From Neonectria sp. B-13 (lineage: Eukaryota; Ascomycota; Sordariomycetes; Hypocreales; Nectriaceae), in assembly GCA_002682825.1 (NCBI GenBank), contig NOKP01000034.1, positions 124,001 to 188,000 on the forward strand: a DNA stretch of 64,000 bases. Direction: 5' to 3'. Shown one piece after another: positions 33,252 through 45,205 of the stretch. Under the pieces are notes generated by a model that was given only the letters and a program-made list of their open reading frames with translations, ran no database searches and had not been told where the DNA came from. The translations under genes and the position numbers were made by a program. The number at the start of each line of letters is the position of its first letter. Within the stretch, counting starts at the first letter, position 1.

Positions 33252-34338
33252 ATGAGTTCCCTCGCAGGCCGCATATACACCGTGACTGGTGCAGCATCAG
33301 GAATCGGCCAGGCAGTTGCCGTGCGCCTGGTGGAACTTGGTGCCGCGGGCCTGGCACTAAGTGATGTGAATATGCAGAACCTAGAAAAGACAAAATCACT
33401 GTGTCAGTGAGCATTCGGCAGTCCTCTCGCTTTGTTTAATTTATTTATTTCTTCTTTTCCTTGCCTCGAGCGGTTGCTGACCATCCATAGGTGACGCTGC
33501 CGGCCAGGCAAAGATTATCCTCACTCGGGTCGATGTTAGCGACAGCGCTCAGGTTGACACTTGGATTGCCGACACGATTCGCGACTTTGGTCACCTGGAT
33601 GGGTGCGCCAATATCGCAGGCATTGCCGGAGGCGACGGGGAGACGACATGCGCTACAATTGTAAGACACCATCCTCGGAGCTTGCAGTCCTCCCAACCAA
33701 GTGCTATCTACTAACTTGGTTCCTTCACCGTCTTGTAGAAGCAAGAGGACTGGGACAAGATGTTGGCCGTCAACCTTAACGGCGTCATGTACTGCATGCG
33801 CTCACAGCTACCTCACTTGCCACGGCCAGGCGGTGCCATTGTCAACGTGTCCAGTACTTCGGGCTTGAGGGGTCTACCGCACAATGCAGCCTACGCAACA
33901 AGCAAGTTTGGCGTAATCGGCCTCACCGAGTCAGCTGCGGGTGAGTTCGGCCGCGAGGGTATCCGCATCAACGCTCTATTGCCGTAAGTTTCACACATCC
34001 GCTCCATCTGTCGCGGAAATATCCAGAGAATCCAGTTCAGTGACAGAAGTTCTTGTCCCTAGGGGTCCCATCGACACGCCTATATTCCGTGATGGTGAGG
34101 CCAAAGGTCTGTTCAGCTCCGAGATTGTCAGTAAGGCGACCTGTTTGGGACGAATGGGCCAGGCTCATGAGGTTGCCAACGTCTTGTGCTTCATGATGAC
34201 CGATGACGCCTCGTATGTTACCGGAGGTATGTTTTCTATGCACAGTGTGTCGTAAGACTCTAATTAATGCTGGCGAACTACGCTGATATCCTTTTTCAAG
34301 CCCATTGGACTGTAGATGGGGGCTTCAGCGCATGTTAA
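33252..34338 (+). CDS. Short-chain dehydrogenase/reductase (SDR 3)
   Basis: Five exons: 33252-33402, 33491-33660, 33739-33983, 34063-34226 and 34301-34338, giving 255 aa. The first donor must be GTCAGT at 33403, because using the GTGAGC four bases on puts a stop in frame. Motifs: TGAASGIG, CANIAGIAG (NAG-like), NVSSTSG with catalytic YATSK, PGPIDTP, and the classical C-terminus TVDGGFSAC, which needs the last tiny exon. Classical FabG-like SDR. A putative partner of the neighbouring dehydrogenases; substrate unknown. Confidence 0.88.
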
Positions 34339-35245
34339 GAAGTCTTGCACACATGTACTTGGAGATGAGCGTTTCTCAGAGAGCTGTGACTACGGGACTC
34401 GCTCTGTCCTGCACATGTCTTATTCGGAAAAGAGCACTGGGCCCCCTAGGAAAATCCACTAGAGCCAAGTCAGAATGACAAGGCCAGAGATATGGGTGAA
34501 TCTAGTCTTCAAATGGGCCGAATAATGGAATGCTCATCCTTGTTGTTGCTTCTTTTTGAACTCCGAGCAAGCCTGTCTAACATTGATTTGACGTTTCGCA
34601 AATCATGCTATGCCCTGCCAGAAAAATCTTGAACAATTTGGCTTCCTATTGTTGTCACACTGGCGTTTCTACGAGAAAGAAGAGACTAAACTGTTGCCGC
34701 TACCGTAAAGAACATTGTCAGCGCCATACTAGCAGCCATGGACGTCTCGCGTACATACTGAGTACCGGATACTTATGTTAGAGCATTGGAATCATGTCTT
34801 TGTCTAGAATCCGTGCATTTTCTTCATCCGATTTCACGGGGTATTTTGCTGAAGATCATCTAACGAAGCTTCCGATCGAAATGCTATTCAAATGAATACT
34901 CAAAACAGAGAGAAGATCCACGCTAATCACACAAGCTAAGAGCTTCCCTGGTGCGGTGAATTATACCGCTTAGAATGTTACAAATACATTGACCATATTG
35001 AGCATGAACAAGGTTGGTTCTGAAAAGAAGACTGAGGTCTGAAGCACATTGCAGGACCGTGTGTTGAGGGAAGATTTAAATATTTGCTGGCGGTTGATTT
35101 AAACAGCGCAGTCCGCGGGCGCAGGGATCGTAATGAGAATACAATCAGCCTCGGATAAATCCTCGATAAAGGGGCAGCAGAAACGCAAACAATGCGATGG
35201 CTTGGAGGTCGACCTGCCGTTACGGTTCAGCACGGCGAGAATTAA
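34339..35245. other. Intergenic, nothing supported
   Basis: AT-rich convergent 3' region between SDR 3 and the first regulator. Confidence 0.5.
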
Positions 35246-38200
35246 CTAATATGTTGAAAAGCCCGATAAAAGGTCCTGTAGATCCATAGGCATTTCAAAA
35301 TCTCGCCAATCCATTCCTGGAAGCTCTACGTTCCCGGCGCCTTGCGAGTTCATTGTAGTCATGAATGGCGAGTTGTTGATGAACGAGGGCATCTCCGTGT
35401 CCACACTTGGCATTTGCGGGTTCTCGGACACGTTGGAGATGGGAGAAAAGATGTGGACGGCAGCGGTTGGGTCAGTTTTGGGCCCGTCATCCCTTCCATT
35501 GCCCTGCAACTGCCCTTGCTGCTGCTGCTGAGACGATCTGAAATACGCCGTGGTCACCGGTGACGCCCGAGCCCTCGTTGATCTCCAGTTCATTGACCCC
35601 GATGGAGCGCTCTCTTCAGCGACACTGGGAGGGGGCGTATCCAGCAGCTTCCGACTTCCGTTGTTGGATTTGTTGCGGTTGAAAGACGCTCGGCGGTTGT
35701 TCTGCCGCTCTACCGGAGCACCTTCTCGGGTCTGGACTTTGGATCCCGTGCTGGGAGCCTCGAAATAGCCATTACGGTCACTGTTGGTCACTTGGATTGT
35801 TGTACTGGATCTGCGATCCTCGCCCTGCCCTTCGAAAGGTTCCGAAACCCAAGACGTGCTCGAATTTCTCCTCCTGTTGTGGAGGCACCGTGGCTCTTCT
35901 GCAGATTGTCCCTGGCGATTGGCGAGCTGCTGGCGATAGTCCTCCTCGATCCTTCTCTCGATCATCTCAAGGTTCTGGCCCATGGCAGTCTTGCTGTTCC
36001 AGAAAGCAATGCAGCGCTTGTACGTCAGATACAAGACGTCGAAGCGTGATTTGACCAAGTCTGGGAGTTTACTAGGAGGGCCGTAGTGCTGACGGACCAG
36101 CAGGACCGCCGAGGCCAACCAGATCGTGCTGAGCAGGAAAGGATTCATGTGCTTGATGTGATCTTCAGAGCTGCGGTTGACAATCATAAAGATGTTGTCT
36201 GCCGCCCCAAAGTACTGTCGTACCGAGGCATTGTTCGTGTCCTTCAGGTGTAAAGTGAGCTGGCCGATGGTCTCTTCCGATGCCGGTGGAAGCCCGGTAC
36301 CGCCGTTTTGTCGGGAGGAGACGTTGTCGGCAAAGAGCTCGTAACGGTGAATCATGAGACGCGTAAGCTGCGTCATGATGAAGATGTTGTAGATTCCGCA
36401 GTGGAGCTGTTGGTTGGATTCGGAGCCCACAAGGGCCGGAGGATCAAAGCCAAGGTACTGGCTGCGGTAGCGCAAGTGTTGCGGAAGCGCCATGGCGAAG
36501 CATTGGACTGAGTTTGCTAGGATCTCGAGCTTGTGACGCGCTTCATCGACTGAGCGCCGATGGCCGTTGAGGTGACGGTCTGATCCGTCGCGTTGGGGCT
36601 GCTGCGACTGCCAGCGCACGCCGTGGGGACTGGTGATGAGCTGCGCGTCTTTCATTATGGAGTTGATGATGAGAAACCAAGCCTTGGGCGACTGGTTGCC
36701 TGCTTCCTGGGTGGATTTCCATCGTTGGCTGGGATCGGACTCGAGGAAGCTGCTCGGGGCCGGTCGGTCCTGAAACCAGTCGGAGTCGTCGACGGGTAGG
36801 AGAATCTCCATATGTGCCCAGTCTACCGCCGTCGGCGTTCGGCGGATTGTGCTGGCAAAGACATCCATCTCCCATATCGCCCACCACGCCCTCCGCTTCT
36901 CCTCATTGTCGCGCCATTGGATCGGATCCTCGGGTCCCGCTCGCTCCGTCTCTAGCGCGTCTACTAGGTGAAGATTGAGCTCGTACGCCAGCCTCACGCA
37001 AAGGCCAAGAGATCTCCATGCCCTTCCGTGAACGCCACGGGTCAGCTGGCAGTGTGTCGCCACGATGAGAGCTTGGAGGATGCACAAGGGGGGCTGGTCA
37101 TCACCACATTCTTCTAGCGCTTCGTCGATGAACCGAAAAGCGAGGCTGAGAAAGTGATCGGACCCGGGAAGCTCCTCGTCGCCAGCGGGCTCCGCTCCGG
37201 TGTTCTTGTTCAGTTCCAACTCGGATATGTAGAAGCGAGCGGAGTACCCCATCATGGCGGAGACGAGGGCACAAATCTGTGCCGACGATGTCATGTTGCC
37301 AAGTTTTGCGCCAAACGTCGGCTCATGAAAGATGTTGATGGCCACCATGTTGTCAAAATAGATGCGAATGCTGGGGAGTGTGCGTCAGCATGGGCTGTAT
37401 AACGACCAGCCCTCCCCCCCTCCCCCGAAATCTCCGCCAAAAGGAGAAGAAGGGAGAAGAGAGTAGAAAGGGGGGGGTTGGAAAAGTGAGAGCTTACAGG
37501 AGATCCAGCATCGGTTGGGATAGCTGTAACCCTTGGCTCGCCCGTTGAAGGAGCGTGTGCCGACGCTGGTCCATCTCGTCATTCTGGGGGTGCTCCTGTT
37601 CCTTCTCGGGTGTTGAAACTTCGTGAGACGGGTGGAGGACAAAAGACAGGTCGTGCATGTTGAATTGTGAGTGCTTCCACTCGCAGTCTCGGTCAGCTTG
37701 GCTGCGTTCCTTGCCACGGTCGCATGGGGCTTTTTTGGAACTCGGGCTTCGAGCACGGTTGCAGCCGCCGTATACGGCCACACGCTCTTTCGACGCTTTG
37801 AAATCAAGCCACCGGTCATGTGGGGAGCCAGCCGACGAATCTTGTTGCTCGTCCTCTTTCTGAGACGCGCGGGCATGTGTGCGCTTCCTAGACCGCTGTA
37901 TCGATCCTTTGATGAGAGAGATTCGCCGTTAGCTTTAGGCCGACGAATCGGTAACACGCAGGGTGACGGACGACACGACTCACCGATTTTTGGACCGGGT
38001 TTCATGGAACGAAGGGGATATTTGCATGTCTGGTCGGTTTGTATACACACATGGCAACGCGGTAGCTGTCGGTCGCTGGGCGAAAGTAAGCATAGTAATG
38101 ATCTGGCAATGCGAAGGACCAAAGTGAGGGTCAATTACCATTTCACTTTGCGTCTAGACATCAAATATAAGAATCAGCATGGCACGAGTAGACAGACACA

Positions 38201-38302
38201 ACGGCCTCACGGCGGGCAGTACACAGCGCACCTGCGACATGAATGACAAGCTATGGTAGACGAGTCTCTTTCGTCCTCGCGATATGTCGCCGTCGACCAC
38301 AT
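35246..38302 (-). CDS. Zn(II)2Cys6 transcription factor 1
   Basis: Five exons: 38232-38302, 38139-38153 (15 bases), 37984-38075, 37498-37906 and 35246-37370, giving 903 aa. The binuclear zinc cluster is rebuilt across three exons as CX2CX6CX6CX2CX6C (Cys 19, 22, 29, 36, 39, 46), followed by the basic linker LRSMKPGPKIG. The fungal-specific regulatory domain begins at IRIYFDNM and includes RGVHGRAWRSLGLCVRLAYE and EEKRRAWWAIWEMDVFASTIRR. A Gln-rich stretch and acidic tail may be the activation region. The exon plan is identical to the regulator at 50551 (15- and 92-base exons in both), so the two are paralogues. Likely pathway-specific control of the cluster. The start at 38302 is the nearest ATG; upstream ones are possible. 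Confidence 0.88.
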
Positions 38303-39669
38303 ATCTGCACCTGACGCCTGGATGATGAGAGGAAACAATAGCACACTGCCTCGAGATTGGGTTTTTGAGGATGCTATTGCAAGCTGGCTGCGCGACTGAG
38401 GGCGCTCGGGGAAGAGAAGCGGGGGACGGCTCTTCCCAATTAATTTGGACAAGGATCTTGGATGTCTTATACGCACCTGCACCCCGCATTATGTCCCGGG
38501 GTCATGTGGCATTGTGTAGATGGTCATCTGTGCACGAATGAGTGCCCAGCTCGTCTGGGCCAAGCTAGCTAGTTTTCACTGGTGGGTGGACTTCCTCTTG
38601 CGTGCGGAGTAACCTAATCACCTTAAAGTCAGGCAAGATTGATCAGGGAACCCCAGCCAGCGATACCAAAAAATAACCCTCACGTACGTACGTAGACTGT
38701 TAACATGGTCTTGTGAAAGATTGCGTATAACAGCCAATAGGGACGTCAACAATATCATGCTGCTTGGTTTGGCTATACCGCAAGGTCATGATGTTGCGGA
38801 GAACATCAACCAGGTCAAAACACTAAAGTTTCCCCGCCCTCAAACTATGGGGCGCATCACCACACAGGTTGAGCTCATTCGTGTATCGGTAGCCAGGACT
38901 CCAGACCAACACTTACATAAGCCCGCAGGGTTCTGAAATCACCAGCTGTATACTTACATTATTAATATAAACCCCCGGTTTATCCCTTAGGAACCTGCTT
39001 TATCCTACTCTGTACTACGTACAAGACGGGCCACAAGCACGACAGTTTATACAAGCCCCTGTGACCTATGATGCACGGGCCTCGTTCGGTGTATTTTCGG
39101 TGGGATTTGTCGATAAGGGGTCTGACAGGGCTAATATATGGTACATAATTAGCTCCCTGGATAGTTCCGTCAAGCCCGCGAGGCCCACGGCGCTTGGACA
39201 AAGACTTGGTTCATGCAGCTAGCCCCGCCGAGGCTCTGCTGAGCCCCCCGCGACTCCCAGCTGAGGCAAAAGATCAAGCAGCAATCACAGTTCCTGCGAT
39301 CGCTGTGCCTCACATCTGCCCTTGCGTATACAGCTAGCGCGCCCACGCGCAAGACCGGCCTGGGGTCAGCTGCTAGCCCTTACCAGTTCACAAATACCTA
39401 TTGATTCTATATAACTCTATAAGGGTTTTTTTTATTTACAGAGATGCTGAGTTTGTAGTCGGGGACAAGAAGGCCTTTCAGTAATAAAAGCATGCGATTG
39501 TGGTTTAAACATTTCATATCTTTGCCACACTAACTACCGCATTCTTGAGAGTATCACACATTAACCAAATCATGGCCAATATGCCCAGTACAAAGTTGTG
39601 TTCTACCAGATGGCATTTTCATTGTCATGCAGTTATCTTGTTTGAATACCATTCAAAACCTCTCCATCG
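38303..39669. other. Intergenic, promoter of regulator 1 and AT-rich sequence
   Basis: CGGGGAA at 38407-38413 and GCGGGGGACG shortly after lie about 105-125 bases upstream of the regulator start. The rest to 39669 shows no gene or recognisable element. Confidence 0.4.
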
Positions 39670-40675
39670 CTATAGTTTAAACGGCGGCGTGGCTGGTACA
39701 GGCCCGGTAAAACCTTCACCAGTAGCTGCGATTGTCTTGCCACTGTCTGCCAAAAGTATCTGGCCGTTGACGGCCGCGGCAAGATCGGAAGAGAGGAAGG
39801 TGGCAATGTATGCGATCTCTTCCGGCTCTGCTGCGCGGTTGTAGTATTTTTGTCCATCGGCGTAGAGCCCGCCCCGCTCGAAGAACTGGGAATGCGTTTT
39901 TGCAATCTCGTCCTTGCTGGCTTCGAGTTTGTACGGATTGCCGCTCTCGGCCAGCGTTGAGCTCGTGAGGATGCTCGACTTGGTGGCGCCGGGTGCTACG
40001 CCATTGACGCGAATGTTGCTGGAGGCCAGTTGCACTGATCCGCTTTCCACAATACCATTGCAAGCGTTCTTGACGGCCGTGTAGGCGAGGTCGGCGTAGG
40101 CCCCCCCGAATGCGGCACACGACGAGGTGATGACGATGCTGCCTTTGGACTTTGGCTTGTCGGGTGAGCAGACGCTCATTGCTTGCGCGCCATGCTTGAC
40201 AGCCAGGTATGGTCCCTTCTGCATGACTTCGACGGCGCGCATAAAGTGCTCTGAGCTCAACTCGTGCAGTGGGCTGTTGCCAGAGGTCAGTTCTATCTCT
40301 AATCTTGGCTCACTTGGGCCTTGAGGGGAAGCATCAACATGTGACGGTTGCGTTTTCCACTAACCGGTAGATTGCGTAACCAGCGTTTGCAAAGAAGAAG
40401 TCGAATCTACCGTGCTTCTTCAGAATATCCCTCAACAGAGCCACGGTCTGTTCCTCAGATGAAACATCGAGCTGACGGCCCTCAACCTGACAGCATGTCC
40501 CAGTGGCCTTGGTGGCCTCCTTCAGCGCCTCTAACGCCCCGAGATTGAGGTCGCACGCGTAAACGACTGCCGCACCAGCGCTAGCTGCTGCCAGCACCAT
40601 TGACCTTCCAATACCGTACGCCGAGCCAGCGCCGGTAACGATGCCGACCTGACCTTTGAGAGAGATTTCCAACAT
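39670..40675 (-). CDS. Short-chain dehydrogenase/reductase (SDR 4)
   Basis: Exons 40365-40675 and 39670-40273 give 304 aa, starting at MLEISLKGQ. Cofactor motif TGAGSAYGIG (one residue longer than usual, as in some fungal SDRs), FFANAGYA, SSCAAFGG with catalytic YTAVK, and APGATKSS. A KYYNRAAEPEEIAYIATFL block and a C-terminal extension (GKTIAATGEGFTG) distinguish it from SDRs 1-3. NAD(P)-dependent oxidoreductase of unknown substrate. An upstream CGGGGGAATCC element sits at 40897. Confidence 0.87.
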
Positions 40676-41595
40676 GGTTTCAAATGTATGCAATTCACGT
40701 AACAGTCTCTGTCGGGATGCAGCGGGGGGGGGGATAAAGTGATTTGAAGGTGTGTTTCTTGTTCTTCTCCATTCTCAGTGATGGCGTTGAATCATTTTTA
40801 TATTTTATGTTGCAAGTGCTCATGATAACTCATTAGTCTCAATGTCTGGACACCAAAGTGGCCGTTTGCCCACGGAACCTCAAAAGCGACGGGTTGCGGG
40901 GGAATCCACATAATTTCCACCGACGTCAAGTCATGTTTGCTAGGAATGCTTGGACAACCCGTGGCTGATAGCCAGGCCAGGAACCCAGGTTACGATAATA
41001 GGCCGAACTTGATCCGCGCTGGCAAACGCCATGACGGTCTAATTAGCGTACTCTACCGGTTTACCAGGAGAAGTAAAGCTCGAGCGGGGGACACGCTCGA
41101 GCAGAGTTGTCACTTGACCGACTGATTAGGCGCTATTCCAAGAGTAGTCAAGAGCAGGCAGAATGGCGTCCCGCTAATTTGATGGCCCAGACCAATTGGC
41201 ATATCTGGTTTCTCGATCAAGAGTCTTGCTACGGAGCATACGAGTACGCCTAGAAATGTCATGTGGTGCTGTAATTGATTACTCCTACTTAGTTTCTGGC
41301 CTGTAAAAGAATAAGAGAAAGAAGGGGGGAGAAGATCAAAATTTCCAGAGATAAATACAATGCATTAAAATTAAAATAAGACGAACGGTGGCCCTCACCT
41401 TTGTACTTGATTCCAAGCTTGGTGACACTGAGTGATGTAACAATCGGATTTATGGATCTTTCTAACTTAAAGCTTGGATGCAGTCATAGGATGCAGTCAT
41501 AGGATGCAATCATATTGCTATTTCAGACATCTCAACCCTCCCAATTGCAACCCTCCCCCTCCGATCCAATGCCATCCTTGCTTGGCGCAACTCTC
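40676..41595. other. Intergenic between SDR 4 and the SnoaL-like gene
   Basis: No gene seen. GGATGCAGTCATA is repeated in tandem around 41475-41500. Confidence 0.45.
40897..40907 (+). promoter_or_regulatory. CGGGGGAATCC element upstream of SDR 4
   Basis: It lies 222 bases from the SDR 4 start, a spacing like that of the CGGGGAATCC element upstream of the SnoaL-like gene (269 bases). A candidate binding site for a cluster regulator; inference only. Confidence 0.3.
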
Positions 41596-42066
41596 CTAGC
41601 CAAAAACCTTTTGCGTATCCTCGTTCTGGGCCCAAATCTTCTTGAGCTGCATACGCGAAATTCGCCAGCCCTCCGGGGTGCGCTTGAAGTTGAATTTATA
41701 GGGGCCGCCAAAAGCGTGGTATTCGTATGGCTTGGACGTGTCCATGGTAGCGGCGAACCACAGATAACAAGTGCCGCTGGCCTCGTCGCCATTGACGGTG
41801 AAGTTCATGTTGGTCATGGAGTGCTGCAATCCCTGGAATCGGTCCTCGGCGCCACCAGCGATGGCTGCAATTTTGTCTCGTCCCACAACTTCACCCCATT
41901 TCTCGAACCCGAGAACGCCGTCGGGGATGAAGCAATTGGCGAACTCGTCCCATTTGTGATCATCGGCCATGTTGCAGTAGCGATTCAGTAAAGTGGCGAG
42001 AGCGTCCTTGTCTTCGAGAAGTTGCAGCCTCCCCAGGAGAGACCCGATATCATGTACGTCGGCCAT
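41596..42066 (-). CDS. SnoaL/NTF2-like protein
   Basis: Intronless, 156 aa. An NTF2-like cone fold of the SnoaL_4 type: an N-terminal helix with LLEDKDALATLLNRYCNMAD, the W-x-x-F-A-N-C-F-I-P-D-G segment, a conserved HSMTNMNFTVNGDEASG strand pair, and the C-terminal WRISRMQLKKIWA strand. Members act as dehydratases, isomerases, cyclases or small subunits of ring-hydroxylating dioxygenases. No large oxygenase subunit is nearby, so a stand-alone lyase or isomerase on a pathway intermediate is the better guess. Cytosolic, no signal peptide. Confidence 0.85.
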   Translation of the reverse strand: MADVHDIGSLLGRLQLLEDKDALATLLNRYCNMADDHKWDEFANCFIPDGVLGFEKWGEVVGRDKIAAIAGGAEDRFQGLQHSMTNMNFTVNGDEASGTCYLWFAATMDTSKPYEYHAFGGPYKFNFKRTPEGWRISRMQLKKIWAQNEDTQKVFG

Positions 42067-42323
42067 GTCTTTGATAACGAGTTGTGGATTTGTGCGTTGG
42101 GTTGCGAGCTGAAGTATTGGAACAGAATTGCCGTTTTACTTATCCATTGCAATGACGACTAAGTAATCACTCAAAATCGCCACGTCAGATACCTTTAAGC
42201 CGTCCGTCTCCTCCGCTTGACCTACTTGAAAATGCGGGATGTGCGGGGTGAGGTCAAGACGACGTGACGTGGGTTATTCCCGGGACATACTGTGGTCGAC
42301 CGCCACCGAGAACGGACCATCTT

Positions 42324-42344
42324 CGGGGATCCCCCGGGGAATCC
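42324..42344. promoter_or_regulatory. CGGGG palindrome plus CGGGGAATCC
   Basis: CGGGGATCCCCCG (42324-42336) overlaps CGGGGAATCC (42335-42344), 269 bases upstream of the SnoaL-like gene. Similar elements occur upstream of SDR 4, the MFS gene and regulator 2. Candidate operator, not tested. Confidence 0.35.
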
Positions 42345-43176
42345 AAAGTCCGGGTTGATACGCTCGCCTGATTTCCTCAGCCATCGGAGAAGGATATAGG
42401 ACAAATCAGTCGGCCTGCCCGTGATGCATTCAGTTACTGTTTTAGATATTAGAGGGGTTACTGAAGGAAGCGGACCCGCTCTCGGGTGGGATCAACTCGA
42501 GAGCCCTGGTCACACTCACATGAACGATCAGAGGCCTCGGCAGGCTGTTTTCTGGCGAGTTGATACATCTGACCTAAATGACTTTGGTCAAGGTAGGTCC
42601 ATTTGTCAAGGACTTTGGTGTAGGGGTTCCAAGAATACTACGAGCGAAGTACCAGACCAATTTACATGCAAAATCCCTAGAGTCATTATAAGTGAAACGT
42701 TGGTCACTATAGCCACAGTCCAGGAGCCAAAGTTGAAACGTTGAAGCTAGGATACAATTACAGAACGGAAAATTATATATGGACTTGTACATGATGCGTA
42801 GTCAACCACCTTCACAACGTATATGTTGTCTGGGTAATCAATTTTCTTTCAATTACTTAGTCACAGACGGTTGTTCCATCCTAGGGCACGCCATTCGAAG
42901 CCATATTTGAATGTGTCACATCAGTCATATGAATCATTGCTCGAGACAAGCCAGGACAAATCTTGGTCACTTGTTCCTGAGCATGCTTGTCGCTACCAAA
43001 TGAATACTTCTTTTGGGGTATGCCAACTCCCTGTCAAGAATCCAAAGGTTTCTATGGCTACAAAGCTTTTTTAATGCAGCTTGTTGCCCGGTATCTCAAA
43101 CAAGTCCGATGATGACAACCGCACAACATTGGTCGGGGGGCCTGTCCATGATCAAGCTCCCATACTTGGGCTACCT
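42345..43176. other. Intergenic, nothing supported
   Basis: Between the SnoaL-like promoter and the 3' end of P450 A; only short unconvincing open frames. Confidence 0.45.
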
Positions 43177-45205
43177 TTAATTGTACTGCTGGAGAAACTG
43201 CTCTGCTCCATCAAGCTCCTTCTTGATCACATCAATATGTTCCTGACTTCGCGGAATGACTCGCACTTTGAACGGTAGGGGACACACGAGGTTAGCGGAT
43301 GTGTAGGCGTTTGGATCCAACGGCTGGACCTTATTGGTGATGGGATCCAGAGGCTCGGCAAATTCAAACGCCCAGAGGAGCTTGGCTGTGATTCGCCACA
43401 TGCTTCTCTCGGCCAAGTGAATGCCGGGGCAGATACGTCGGCCGGCACCGTACCCATAATGATGTGAAGCTCCAACAAGTTAGCTTTATGGACCAGGAAA
43501 CAACAACATCCAGTGTCACGAAAGGACGAAAGAATGGGAAAACACTTATCTCTGTTTTGGTAATCAGGTCCGACTGCGTAGTCATTGGCCAGCTTTGGAT
43601 GTTTCGCGAAACGCTCGGGGTCGAATGTGTTGTGATCCGGGTAGTAATCCTCATCAATGTGCATGGCTGATACTCCAACAAAGATTGTGCTTCCCTTGGG
43701 GATGAGCATGCCATTATACCAATCATCTATACGCATGTCAGTAGGCAGAGATCACCCATCGTCTGCTGCAGGGTCGTGCTGCGTTTGATTTTTCGACTGA
43801 CCTCTCGTAACTGTATGTGGCAAACCCAGGTCAGACCTGTCGCTTCAGTTAGCACCTCTTCATCTCTGCTCTCCGCAGCGTAGTGGACACGAACGTTGAT
43901 CGCCACCGAAGACCTTCTTTGACAATAGCGTTGATGTAAGGGAGCCGCTGGAAATCTGAGAACAAGGGCGCACGTTCTGTGCCGCAAACAGCGTCAAGCT
44001 CAACGCGGGCCTTGGCTTGGATTTGGGGATTCTTGGCCAGAGCAAGGATCAACGTAAGTATTTGATTCGCCGTCGTATCAGCGCCTGCTTCCATCAACTC
44101 GCCGAAAAGGTTGTTGAAGGCGTGATCTGTCAATGGCCAGCCGTTTTTGTTGTACTCGTCGAGCTTCAGATCAATCATGCATTCGCGCTTGTCGCCTCGG
44201 TCTCTTCGCTCATTGACCAGCTTCCTGGCGTGACCCCAGATAGAATCCATGTGGTCACGCATCTCGTACGCTCGTGTCTTCCACTTGCCTGGCCAGTACC
44301 AGAGTGCGGGAATGAGGTCAATTGGGGGATTGGCGCCTGGCTCGATAGCCTCAAGCCACTTGCATTTGTGTCAGCTTTACTTGTCTTGCACGATATGTGA
44401 TGCCTTGGAGCAAAAGTGAGGTAACAAGACGCTTACCTTTTCAATCATCTTGGAGACGTCTTTGAACCAAAAGGATTCGAGATCCTTAGCTCTGAAACCC
44501 CATGCGAGGACAGCCGCTACCGAGCTTGCATACATTCGTGCATAACTAAAGAAATTATCCGGATCGGTCAAAAGCCTGTTCATGAAGAGTACGGCCCTGT
44601 TTCCCGACTATTAGAAAATGTTGTAAATGTATTCTCCCCAAATGAAAAAGGGGCACATACTCAGCTTCTTGAACGCGAAAGTGCTTCTCGTCGAGGGACT
44701 TGGGGTTCAAGTTACGGGTAACAACGGTTCTTTTCTCTCTCCACAGCGGCGTCTGGTTCTCCATCGTCATGTGGTTCCCGCGCGTAATAAAGCGAGGCAC
44801 GATGTTGGGGGGCCTGTCGGAATAAATGCTTCCCTTTTTATCGAGAAGCTCATGCACAGCCTTGCGATCACAAATGACGATGATATTGCCTGGCCCAACC
44901 TTCAGAGAGAAGACTTTTCCGTATTCGGCCTGCCATTCCATAAATCTGCGTAATAACAGTCTTGATCAATAAAATACATTGAGAGATGGGAGGAGAGATG
45001 GAGAACCCAAAAATTGTAACAGGTGGTAAACTTACTTCTTGCCCAAGCCTGTCGTTGGGATATCCAGCATGTTGCCAAGGATGGGCAACGTCGGCGGCCC
45101 TGGTGGTAAGCGTGGATCTCGCTTTCCTACCTGGAGCAGCCGGTATATTCCATAGGCAAAGAATGCCGCGGCCAGGGCAATCACACCCTGTACAGGCACA
45201 ACCAT
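43177..45205 (-). CDS. Cytochrome P450 A (with an AT-AC intron)
   Basis: Seven exons: 45036-45205, 44661-44945, 44437-44596, 43895-44358, 43802-43836, 43550-43726 and 43177-43463, giving 525 aa. N-terminal membrane anchor (VIALAAAFFAYGIY), PPGPPTLPILGN hinge, I-helix AGADTT (296-301), K-helix ExxR (Glu353, Arg356), FDPERF region, and heme loop YGYGAGRRICPG (ligand Cys442). The segment after the K-helix reads WRST where the usual Pro is missing, so the substrate pocket may differ. The last intron (43464-43549) only works with AT-AC ends. A microsomal E-class monooxygenase, probably fed by the CPR at 56607. Divergent from its sister P450 B at 46093. Substrate unknown. Confidence 0.9.
43464..43549 (-). 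other. AT-AC intron of P450 A
   Basis: Minus-strand intron of 86 bases with 5' ATAAGTG, branch GCTAAC (43479-43484) and 3' TTCAC. Removing it gives Arg-Asp-His-Tyr-Gly-Tyr-Gly, the expected lead into the heme loop. The only in-frame GT-AG alternative has a poor donor (GTTTTC) and adds unusual residues. Confidence 0.7.

Noticed and set aside
33403..33490. In-frame stop at the exon 1/2 junction of SDR 3
   Set aside because: It appears only with donor GTGAGC at 33407; donor GTCAGT at 33403 gives an uninterrupted SDR.
37907..37983. Frame break after the zinc cluster of regulator 1 when the acceptor TCTAG near 37888 is used
   Set aside because: Using the AG before 37906 gives a basic linker like that in regulator 2 and matching phases.
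43546..43550. GT donor GTGTTT at 43545 for the last intron of P450 A, as automatic prediction would choose
   Set aside because: It leaves two bases over and no following AG restores the heme-loop frame; the AT-AC solution gives the conserved Arg-Asp-His-Tyr and works identically in P450 B.
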